From assembly GCF_012927185.1 (NCBI RefSeq), contig NZ_JABBGB010000003.1:124001-188000 (forward strand): a DNA stretch of 64,000 nt, given 5' to 3'. The DNA is from Pseudoflavitalea sp. G-6-1-2 (GTDB taxonomy: Bacteria > Bacteroidota > Bacteroidia > Chitinophagales > Chitinophagaceae). Below, piece by piece: positions 7,788 through 16,400 of the stretch; position 1 is the stretch's first letter, and each line of letters starts with the position of its first letter. The notes beneath the pieces are model-generated. The model was not told where the DNA came from. It saw only the letters and a program-made list of their open reading frames with translations, and searched no databases. The position numbers and the translations under genes are program-made.

Positions 7788-9695
7788 TTATTTTACGTTG
7801 ACCATTACCTTGATCTTTCCGGTAGTGCCATCGAAAGGCTGCAAGGCTTTTCCGATTGCCTGACCCGGCAGTAATTTTTTGAGATCGGCCTTCATGGCGT
7901 ATCCTGGCCGGCTGGCACTCACCAGCATATCTCCTCTGCTGATAGCGCCATTTTCATTGCAGACCTTTGTTGGTATCACGCCTACTACGCCAAGTGGGAT
8001 TTTGTTTTCGAGGTTGCCTCCGATGTTCTCTTCTGTAAGTACTACTCCGGGTTTAGTGGCATACACGCCGATTACAAGGGTGGAGTAAGCGGTGTTACTC
8101 TTCATCAGTGTTCTGTCTGCTGTAGGGGATATTTGCATTACATCTCCCGGCTCATAAGTACCGATAGCGCCTTCTACTTCGAATAATTCGGCAAGGTCTG
8201 CTCCGGAGTTGAAGGTTCCTCCATTGAAGAATCCTGCGCCATTTCGATCTATCCGGGCTTTGTTGAAACCGCTTGTCTGGAATATGGCGAGATCTCCTGA
8301 AGTTCCTTCATGATCTACTACGAGCACAGAACCCTGCCCGTATGAAATTGCCTTAACTGTGATGCCGAAACCCAGGGAATTGGAGTGTTCAAAGTAACCG
8401 CCATATCCACCTGTTCCGGAAGAAACACCATATACACCTGCAGTTCCGTTGTTGCCGAAAATAGAATTCACTTCTCCGCGCACACCTGCTCCCACACCTG
8501 AAGTATTGTTGAGGAAAAAATTTGCGGCATTGCCCTGGGAATGATCCGCAATCACACCCGGACCATTGGCCGTAACATTCACTACATTGGATATATTGGC
8601 AGTATTGGTGCTCGATACGGTAATTGCACTTCCAACACCGTTGGTAACGGTCTGAACAGTTGGCTGATCGTTGTTGGTTGGCAGTGTTTCAAAATGCGCT
8701 ACCGTTCCCTGTCCACTGGTGTTGGCGTACAATGCCATGCCAAAACCTGTTCCACTGCTGTGTTCAAAATAACCACCATATCCACCGCTGCCGGAAGCAA
8801 TGCCATACACACCGGCCGTTCCGTTATTGCCGAATATAGAATTCACTTCACCGCGCACACCTGCACCTACTCCGCTTGTATTGTTCATGAAAAAACTACC
8901 AGCATTGCCCTGTGAGTGATCTGCAATTACACCGGGGCCATTTGAAGTAACGTAGAGAATATTTGAAATATTGGTATTGTTGGTATTGGTAATGGTAGCG
9001 CCGCTGCCTGTTCCATTGGTTACTGCTTCGAGTGCTGTTTTGGAGTTGGAGGCATTCAGGTTTTCAAAATGTCCGGCAATACCGGTACTGCTGTTCACGC
9101 CAACTTTTCCGAGAACACCGATACCGTTGCCGGTATTGTCGGTGGCAATGAAACCATACACGCCATAACCCGGACCATCATTACGACCCACCACAGCACC
9201 GGTAGGAGAGCCGCCAACACTGAGCGTTCGGCCGGTAGCGCCTTCGCCGCCATTCAGGTTATCGGCCAGCACACCTGCCCCTGATACGCTTGAAGTAGCG
9301 CCGTACATGGCAGTGGTACCAGAGCTGTTTCCATTGATCGCCATTCCGGATCCGGTATTGGTGAGAGCAAACAGTGTGGACGCCGAATTCAATGTTGCTG
9401 AATATGGAAGCGTTAATGAACCTGCACTATTGGGAATCTGCTGCCAGCCGGTTCCGCTCTTGAAATACCAGTAACTTTTTGTGTCTGTATCATAGACCCA
9501 GAGGCCATCAGCAGGGCTGCCGATAGAGGTTCTCTGCAAAGAACTCATTCTGGGAAACAGGGCTCCTTTCAGAGTGCTCTTTACATCGAGCATGGCGCTG
9601 GCATCGGGAAGGCTGGCATCTGTATTGATGGCCACCTGTGCATTGGCTCCGCAGATTGTGAGCACCGCAACCAGTAATAGTAATATTCGTTTCAT
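7788..9695 (-). CDS. Secreted repeat protein with a C-terminal G2/IMC-like domain
   Basis: 635 residues. The signal peptide (MKRILLLLVAVLTICGANA) leads into QVAINTDASLPDASAMLDVKS, a start seen in many secreted Bacteroidota proteins of the tail-fibre-like type. The middle holds glycine-rich GVYG / GYGGYFEH units, and two tandem repeats of about 120 residues share long identical stretches (SQGNA, NNTSGVGAGVRGEVNSIFG, NNGTAGVYG). The last 160 residues (SGADLAELFEVEG ... EPGDVMQIS ... GYAMKAD ... GQAIGKAL) resemble the C-terminal domain found in tail-fibre and peptidase G2-type proteins. It probably forms a beta-helical surface fibre. Neighbouring genes are also secreted, with 33 bases to the upstream T9SS protein gene. 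Confidence 0.65.
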   Translation of the reverse strand: MKRILLLLVAVLTICGANAQVAINTDASLPDASAMLDVKSTLKGALFPRMSSLQRTSIGSPADGLWVYDTDTKSYWYFKSGTGWQQIPNSAGSLTLPYSATLNSASTLFALTNTGSGMAINGNSSGTTAMYGATSSVSGAGVLADNLNGGEGATGRTLSVGGSPTGAVVGRNDGPGYGVYGFIATDNTGNGIGVLGKVGVNSSTGIAGHFENLNASNSKTALEAVTNGTGSGATITNTNNTNISNILYVTSNGPGVIADHSQGNAGSFFMNNTSGVGAGVRGEVNSIFGNNGTAGVYGIASGSGGYGGYFEHSSGTGFGMALYANTSGQGTVAHFETLPTNNDQPTVQTVTNGVGSAITVSSTNTANISNVVNVTANGPGVIADHSQGNAANFFLNNTSGVGAGVRGEVNSIFGNNGTAGVYGVSSGTGGYGGYFEHSNSLGFGITVKAISYGQGSVLVVDHEGTSGDLAIFQTSGFNKARIDRNGAGFFNGGTFNSGADLAELFEVEGAIGTYEPGDVMQISPTADRTLMKSNTAYSTLVIGVYATKPGVVLTEENIGGNLENKIPLGVVGVIPTKVCNENGAISRGDMLVSASRPGYAMKADLKKLLPGQAIGKALQPFDGTTGKIKVMVNVK

Positions 9696-9728
9696 ATCTG
9701 TTGTTTTAAGGTAGCTTATGATGATCCG

Positions 9729-11135
9729 TTATTGTTTGATGATATGGGTCTCTTCTTTCTGGTCGGGAAGTACCAGCCTTACGATATACCTTCCCGGATT
9801 CAATCGCGAAAAATGCAGCAGATACTGATTGAGACCCGGTTGAAGCTGCCAGTTGTTGCTCATCATCAGCTGTCCGTTCATATTGAATATCTGTAGAGTT
9901 GCATTGGTAAACTGCCTCACTGAAATGCGCGCTACTGCCTGATCGGTCACCGGGTTCGGATATACTGTGAAAGGTAATGGCAGCTCGGCGCAACCGCCTC
10001 TGAATACCGGAGAATAAGTGACGCTTCCAGACCACTCGACGATCTTCAGCCTGTAAAAAGCAGTGGCTTTTCTGTCAGCATCTTTTATCGAATAGCCGAA
10101 CCCGTTAGTGTTATTGGTGGCTGTAACCTGCTGTATCTTTTTCCAGTCGGTTCCGTTGTCGCTTCTTTCCACTTCAAAACGGGAGAGGCTGCTCTCGCTG
10201 CCTGTCTGCCACTGAATATTGGCTACATCATTGTCGCAGGAAACTCTGAAAGAAAGCAATGTCAGCGGAAGCGGATTGAGGAGGCTTGAGAGCGTCCAGA
10301 AACTGAAATCTGCAATGCCTGATTTCTCAACATACTTGCCGGCGGCATTGCGGGTATCGGCTCCGATACTGCTCCAGGTGATGCCGTCATTGCTTTTCCA
10401 CAGACTGAGTGTGCCGCTGCTATTGCCGTTCAGTTCTTCGTCAAGATAATAAAAACGGAAGGTAGCATTCAATGCACTGTTGTTCTGCGGTACAATGAGA
10501 TACATGCGTGTAATGCCCTGCTGGGAAGGGTTTCCGGGATTTACGCCGGCTTTGTTGTACCGGGTAACTGCGAAGTTTCCCAGATTGGCAGAGGTGGTAA
10601 CCATTGCACCGAGATTACCTGCATTCAATTGATTGGGATTTACGATGCCTGTTTGTGCGATTGTTACAGAGCCGCCGGCAGTACTGAGGGTATGACTGGT
10701 TTCACTCTCTCCCTGCAGCAGCGCAGCAGGTGAAAGGGTGAGCTGCTGATTGGTGAGATCGATAAGCCCATTCTGAAAAATGAGTGTGCCTGAAACTGTA
10801 ACCGGTGCCAGAAGAGACAACGTTGCGGAGGGAGATGTATTCAATGTAAATGTCTGTACAGTTTTGCTTCCGGCTCCATTGATGAAGGTGTTGGCTGATC
10901 CGGTAAAAAGCAGATTGGCAGCTGATGCATCTAATGTACCATCGCATTGAAGATCGGTATTCTGTAAAACCAGATTATTGCCCGTTGCCTTCAATGTGGT
11001 ACCTGAACTAATTATCAGCTTAGTATTCTGTGCCAGCAAGGCAGGCGATGCGAGCAGCAAGCACAGGCAGCTCAGCATGGCCATGTACAAACCATTACAT
11101 CCTGTACAAACTCCGGATTTAACCTGCGTTTGCAT
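9729..11135 (-). CDS. T9SS type A sorting domain-containing secreted protein
   Basis: 468 residues. A hydrophobic signal segment lies at about residues 17-35 (LYMAMLSCLCLLLASPALLA), then a beta-rich N-terminal region with TLxATGNNLxLQNTDLxCDGTLDAS repeats like those in beta-helical surface proteins. A fibronectin-like segment follows (LLSFRVSCDNDVANIQWQTGSE and FEVERSDNGTDW), and the C-terminal 80 residues are a typical T9SS sorting domain beginning YPNPVTDQAVARI and ending GRYIVRLVLPDQKEETHIIKQ. T9SS clients are exported across the outer membrane and often anchored at the surface. It is the first gene of a three-gene operon. Confidence 0.82.
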   Translation of the reverse strand: MQTQVKSGVCTGCNGLYMAMLSCLCLLLASPALLAQNTKLIISSGTTLKATGNNLVLQNTDLQCDGTLDASAANLLFTGSANTFINGAGSKTVQTFTLNTSPSATLSLLAPVTVSGTLIFQNGLIDLTNQQLTLSPAALLQGESETSHTLSTAGGSVTIAQTGIVNPNQLNAGNLGAMVTTSANLGNFAVTRYNKAGVNPGNPSQQGITRMYLIVPQNNSALNATFRFYYLDEELNGNSSGTLSLWKSNDGITWSSIGADTRNAAGKYVEKSGIADFSFWTLSSLLNPLPLTLLSFRVSCDNDVANIQWQTGSESSLSRFEVERSDNGTDWKKIQQVTATNNTNGFGYSIKDADRKATAFYRLKIVEWSGSVTYSPVFRGGCAELPLPFTVYPNPVTDQAVARISVRQFTNATLQIFNMNGQLMMSNNWQLQPGLNQYLLHFSRLNPGRYIVRLVLPDQKEETHIIKQ

Positions 11136-11375
11136 ATAGATTGTTTTATGGGTCGATAGCGATAAAAAAGTTGGCCGGGACTGAAGGGATCAGTTGATTT
11201 CAGAGATGTTTACCAAAGGGAACGGTGTGTGATGTTACTTATGGTGGAAGTGAAGCGGAAGGATAGGTAATGCAAAAGTGGGGAAAATAAACTTAGTTTC
11301 CCTGAATATCGGCCGCATTAACCAACGGGAAACAAAAGAAAAATAGTGGTTGCTGTAAATCAGTGCGTTGGCTTT

Positions 11376-11804
11376 TTAATTCATCTCCGCTACTCTCAAT
11401 GTTTCTTCCGGAACTTCCACACTGATCGTCACCAGCTTCTCATTCTTTTTCTCCTTCGGAAGAACAAACAGGTAATAGATCACTATAAACGATAGTCCAA
11501 TCAGGAAGGGAATTACGGTGAATATCCGCAGTGTATCATCCTTCCCCAGGAATTCGATGATCATCCAATAACCATTGGCGCAGATCCAGAAAGTAACGGC
11601 GAGGTTATGGTACAGTTCTGCTTTCAGCTTTCTCGTTTGCCAGGTAATGAGTATCGCCACTGTAAGGGTTGGTACCAGCATCAGCACACCAACGATTTTG
11701 AATCCCATGCACCAGCAGATATCTTTCAGCAACCAGAAGATGATATGGAGGTTTTCAGTTTTTCTGAAACGGGCGGGAATCGAATACATTTTCTCTGTAG
11801 CCAT
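11376..11804 (-). CDS. Small multi-pass membrane protein, unknown function
   Basis: I chose the ATG at 11804 (MATEKMYSIPARFRKTENL) because the longer frame from 11867 adds 21 residues of unlikely composition. The 142-residue product has about four hydrophobic segments: ICWCMGFKIVGVLMLVPTLTVAI, LAVTFWICANGYWMIIEF, IFTVIPFLIGLSFIVIYYLFV, with a basic KLKAE loop between, and a charged C-terminal tail. No family is recognised. It is a single minus-strand gene with 220 bases of AT-rich sequence upstream. It could be a component of a transport or stress system, but nothing here shows that. Confidence 0.65.
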   Translation of the reverse strand: MATEKMYSIPARFRKTENLHIIFWLLKDICWCMGFKIVGVLMLVPTLTVAILITWQTRKLKAELYHNLAVTFWICANGYWMIIEFLGKDDTLRIFTVIPFLIGLSFIVIYYLFVLPKEKKNEKLVTISVEVPEETLRVAEMN

Positions 11805-11973
11805 AATGCAGTATTGGGTGTGATGCAATGCCTGTTGAGACCACCTGAGTCCCGGGCATTCATTCAATAGAATCTTAAGCGAAAATAGACAAAGACTTTT
11901 TATTTGATTATGTAATTAAATGTTCAGAAAATCTTGAATATCCTCAGGGAGATCTTTTGTCAGAAAGTTGCTG

Positions 11974-12005
11974 AATAAAAAAAGGTATCCCTGAAGACAC
12001 CTTTT
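11974..12005 (-). terminator. Intrinsic terminator of the small coiled-coil ORF
   Basis: On the minus strand AAAAGGTGTC (12005-11996) pairs with GATACCTTTT (11989-11980) through ten base pairs including one G-T wobble. The loop is six bases and the stem is followed by TTT. It lies 28 bases after the stop codon of the 57-residue ORF and supports its being a transcribed unit. Confidence 0.75.
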
Positions 12006-12032
12006 CAATTATAAAAGAGTTGATGTATTAAG

Positions 12033-12206
12033 CTATCGCTTTTCAAAGTGCAAGTGCTTATTGTCAACAGACACCCAAGGTTCGATTTTAGCTAATCTTT
12101 GTTCAATTAAACTTAATCGTTTATCAATTATGGCAAGTTGAGCATTTACTTTCATAAATTCTGATTCAAGCATATGAAACATCTTTGTTTCTGACTCTGA
12201 ACTCAT
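12033..12206 (-). CDS. Short coiled-coil protein, 57 residues, in an AT-rich island
   Basis: This frame is shorter than the usual ORF cutoff. It starts at ATG 12204-12206 and ends at TAG 12033-12035. The product begins MSSESETKMFHMLESEF and has a heptad-like central part (VNAQLAIIDKRLSLIEQRLAKIEPW), with hydrophobic residues at alternating three/four spacing, so a short coiled coil is likely. It is followed within 30 bases by a strong terminator. The DNA from about 11870 to 12350 is clearly more AT-rich than the flanks. The upstream sequence is AT-rich too and has no clear -7 element. Such small proteins can be adaptors or antitoxins; no partner toxin is adjacent. Confidence 0.55.
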   Translation of the reverse strand: MSSESETKMFHMLESEFMKVNAQLAIIDKRLSLIEQRLAKIEPWVSVDNKHLHFEKR

Positions 12207-12352
12207 TTTTTTACATTTTAATTACACATGAAATTACAATATTTAAATAATGGTGATTAATAAAAATTATAAATAATTTCAATGTATTCTTAATCAATAA
12301 TTTATTCTAAAACAATGACAATCTGAAGGTTACACTGGGCATCACTTCTGGA

Positions 12353-13408
12353 TTATTTTGATAAAATCCTCCTGAAACGCTGCACATCCGCCTCCGGCGT
12401 TATGCCCGTTCCTTCGCGCATATGCCTCGCCAGTTGATGTGCAAAATATGGTCCGAGTGAACAACCCTTCGTACCCATTCCATTGAATATGCCCACATTT
12501 GGATATAACGGATGGAACCCGATAAACGGTCTGCGCTCCAGCGTTGCCGGCCTCACTGCCGCTTTATGATCCAGTATTTTGAACCCCGGTTTCACCGTCT
12601 GTTTCAACCAGGTCTCTGCAAACTGACGATAACCCGGCGTAGGATCTTCATTATCGAACTCCCACAGATAAGTAGATCCCAGCCAGAAAATATTCTTGCT
12701 CCATGGAATCAGACTGAAACCGCGTTTGAAAATATGTGTGTCCGGAAGATCGGGGATCTCCACCCATAATGCTTCACCTTTATTGGCTGCAAATGGAAGC
12801 AGATTGAACCACGGCGATGCCGCAGAGGCTATGCCATCAGAAAAGAGTATATGCGTAGCCGTTATGTCTTTGTATTGAATGCTGTTGGAGTTGATCTGCA
12901 ATAACTCCGGCTGGAATACTTCTTCGAGTAACTGTCCGTTTTGCTGCAGGCGGTTTCTGTAAGCAGGCAGTATGCCCGGCAAATTCACCAAATACGCCGG
13001 TTGTATCTCTCCATATCCGAAATCGTAATTGAACCAGGGAAGAAAATTGTATTCATCGTCCGGACGGGCAAGGTATTGCTGGTCTTCCGAAAATCGTTTT
13101 TCGAATGCCAGTTTCATCTGCGGAGTAGGAAAGAAATCGATGATATTCTTCTGCGAAATGGCTTCCACTCCGATGGCTTCGCCCAGCTGCTGATATGCAT
13201 TGAGTGCAAAAGGAAGCACTTCATCGATCATCCATGTTTTCACAATTCTGCGGCCGGTAACAGGGTTTATCACACCTGCCGCCACTTTCGATGGGCTATT
13301 CGCTTTCGGTTGATCGATCACCAAAAAAGAGAAACCTTCCTGTTGGAGATACCAACTGAGGAAGGTTCCTGAAATGCCCTGGCCTATAATGAGGAAGTCG
13401 ATTTGCAT
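12353..13408 (-). CDS. FAD-dependent oxidoreductase, DAO family
   Basis: 351 residues. The N terminus has a classic dinucleotide-binding fold: IDFLIIGQGISGTFLSWYL (G-x-G-x-x-G at 9-14), then strand end LVIDQ. It continues with the DAO-type second motif (KVAAGVINPVTGRRI, where the G-x-x-N-P is typical) and a C-terminal ATLERRPFIGFHPLYPNVGIFNGMGTKGCSLGPYFAHQLA, the conserved FAD-pyrophosphate contact. Members oxidise amines or amino acids; the substrate here is not identifiable. A TAATTTTG -7 element lies only 4 bases before the ATG, which suggests a leaderless or nearly leaderless transcript. It starts 23 bases after the A2M gene stop. Confidence 0.85.
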   Translation of the reverse strand: MQIDFLIIGQGISGTFLSWYLQQEGFSFLVIDQPKANSPSKVAAGVINPVTGRRIVKTWMIDEVLPFALNAYQQLGEAIGVEAISQKNIIDFFPTPQMKLAFEKRFSEDQQYLARPDDEYNFLPWFNYDFGYGEIQPAYLVNLPGILPAYRNRLQQNGQLLEEVFQPELLQINSNSIQYKDITATHILFSDGIASAASPWFNLLPFAANKGEALWVEIPDLPDTHIFKRGFSLIPWSKNIFWLGSTYLWEFDNEDPTPGYRQFAETWLKQTVKPGFKILDHKAAVRPATLERRPFIGFHPLYPNVGIFNGMGTKGCSLGPYFAHQLARHMREGTGITPEADVQRFRRILSK

Positions 13409-13412
13409 TGCG

Positions 13413-13420
13413 CAAAATTA
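13413..13420 (-). promoter_or_regulatory. -7 element for the FAD oxidoreductase gene
   Basis: The minus strand reads TAATTTTG, an exact TAnnTTTG match. It ends 5 bases before the start codon at 13408-13406. With the usual distance from -7 to the transcription start of about 7 bases, the transcript would begin at or near the start codon. Confidence 0.45.
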
Positions 13421-13431
13421 CTCCCTGGCGT

Positions 13432-16400
13432 TTATTTTTCCACTACAACTTTTACCCCTTCGGAGTGTGAAGTGAATTCCGGTGCATACATGCACTGAAT
13501 GGTGGTGATGCCATTGCTGAAATTACCGGAGTTGGTCACAAACATCGGATACTCGAATACCCATGTGCCTTTGCGTAAATAACTGAAGAAGAAATTGGTG
13601 CTGGCATCTTTGGTGCTCTCGTAGTATCCGAGGCCGCCCTGCCATTTGTACTCGCTGAGTACATTCACCGGCTCCATGCAGCTGGCGCGCATATCTTTCA
13701 TGTGTACGTATTCCATGTCGCGGTCAACACGGATCTCGATGCGCACTTTCACTTTGTCGCCCACTTTGAGAATATCGCCTTCGTTCACGGGCTGAAGAAC
13801 CGGACCGCGATCGGTGTTCTTCTCAACGAACAGCTTCTTCTGAATATTCAGCGGAGTGGCTGCATGTGTGATCTTGTCGAGGTTCTCGAAATACTGCCAG
13901 TACACTGCTCCCCACGATGGCGCTGCATTGTTGGCGGCATTGCTTACACTCACTTTGATATTGCCCATTTCGGGTTTCACTTTGCTGCCTTCGATCACAG
14001 ATTTGAAGTAACCGGTACCGGCTTCCTGATTCTGCTGATTGCTGCTGATGGTTTGATTGCCCAGTTTGATCTGCACATCAGGTGCATTGTTCAGCCAGTT
14101 GCTGCCTTGCAGCAGCAGTGCGTAACAGGCATCGGCAGTGGCCGTAGTGGTGCGCCAGTTCTGGGTTTGCTTTTGTTTCAGCAACCAGAGTTTGAGGTCT
14201 TCCACAGACTTGATATCGTTGTTCACTTCTTTGAATGCCTCGATCAGCAGTGCCTGCTTTTCGATTGGCGCCTGATACCAGTAGTATTGGTATGGACCAG
14301 TAGCTTCTTTCCAGTACATGCCCAGTTCAGGATTAACGATGGCGTTCTCTTTCAGTGATGCCATGATGGCTTTCGGAACCGCTTTGTCGCCGGTTCTGTT
14401 CAGCGCAATGGCAATCATGCCCTGCATGTATTTGTTCTGCTTCAGCCAGAACTGTTGTGTTTGCTTACGGAAATAATTGTAAGCAGTCTGACTTTTTGCA
14501 GGCACAGCAAATTCGGGGAAGAAGCTGCGCATGTAGAGATACTGGATCTGTGTGTATCCGGTATTGTTGTCGGTGAGTTTTGCTTTGTGTTTGATGAGGT
14601 TCTCGTAATCTTCCTGGATCTTTCTGTCGAGATAAGGAATGATGCTCTTCACTATCTGATCAACTTCAGATCCTTTGGTGGCAACGGCTTTGAGGTTTCT
14701 CAGACGACCGATACCGGTTGCGATGTATTGTGTGATGTAACGATCATCAGGACCGCCTTTGAACCACACGAATCCGCCGTTGGGGCTCTGCATGTCGGAG
14801 AGCTTCTTCAGATTGGAGTTGAGTTCCTTGCTCATGCGAACCATATCGAAAAGCAGACCGATCTGCTTTTTCTGTTGTGCTTCACTGTTAGCCTGCATCA
14901 CCCATGGTGTTTCCTGAAGAAGAATCGATTTCAGTTCTTCATTCTTTTGCAGGTTGCTCAGTAGTGCTGAAGTATCGGCAGTTTTCCAGCGCTCGAATGT
15001 TGCTTTGAGTGTGGGAGCTGCATTGGCAATGCTGGTTGCGAGCGCATTGGCATAGTAACGATTGAAGATCTGCTCAGCACACTCGTAAGGGTACTCCATC
15101 AGATAGGGGAGACTCTGCACTGCATACCATGCGGGGTTGGTGGTGAACTCAACGGTAAGCGATTGCTGACCGAGTGTTTCACTCTTGCCACTCTCGATGA
15201 GTTTGGTGAAGCTGAAATCTTTGCTGCCGTTTCCACGCATGGGGATGGGCAGGCTTTCTGTAACCAGCATGCGGTTGCTGACAACGGGCAGGATGGCTTC
15301 TTCACCATCTGTCCATGTTTGAGTCTCACCTTTCGCTTCTGCTACAATGCGGTAAGAAAGCGGGCGATTGTACTGATAAGGAATCAGCATGGTGAATGAA
15401 ACCGGCGTGCTTTGTCCGGCTGCCACCGTGAAATACTGATTCGGCATCATATTGTTGAACCAGCCATCCACCGATTGATTGGTAGACGGATCGATCAGTT
15501 GCAGTTTCACCTGACCGGTGAGTTCTTTGCTGCTCAGGTTAACGATCTTGGCGCTGAAGTCGATGCGGTCTCCTTCGCGGAGGAATCTTGGGGCATTCGG
15601 CTGAACCATCAGGTCTTTCTGAGAGATCACATTTTTGATGCTCTGTCCGAATGAAAGATCCATGCTATGTGCGAGGCTCATCCATTTCCATGTGGTGAGC
15701 GCTTCGGGCATAGTGAAAGAGAATTCAATATTGCCATCAGCATCTGCATGGAGATCGGGAATGAAGAAAGCGGTTTCGTTGAAGTTCTTGCGAACTGCGG
15801 GGCCGGCTTCTTTTGCTTTTTCTCCGGTGCCTTGTGTAGAATCGAATTGACCTGCAGCTTTAGCACCCGCGGGCGATGCAGGAGGAGCGGGAGCAATCGA
15901 TTCAACTGCGGCAACTCCGTCGGCTGCAACCTCTTTGGCTGCTGCATTTTTTCTCATCATGTATCTCTTCGAATCGCCTGGTCTTCCACCTGCCACTCCA
16001 AAGTTGTAGTCGGCATCCACAGAGATCAGCTCATCATATCTTTTGTCGAACGAAGTATAGGGTACTTCTACATTATTTCTGTCTCCGTTCACTGAAATGA
16101 AGTTGTCGTTGCTCTGCCATGAAGCGATACCGTTCAGGCTGCTGTACAGGCTTGGGTAATTCCAGTTGTGCGGTTGAAACTGATCGAGTGAAGCATCGTA
16201 CATGGTGGTGAGCAGCTCAACGGTTTTCTTGTCGGGCACTGCACCGCTGATCTTCACTTTCCATTTCTCCTGACTTCCGGGCATTACTTTGTCGCGGTAA
16301 GTTTCGTAAGAGATCTGCAGTTCCTTATCGGTGTAAGGAACATCGAACATTTTCGAGGAAGTGTATACTCTGTTATATTTTACAACGGTGGTCTGAATGG

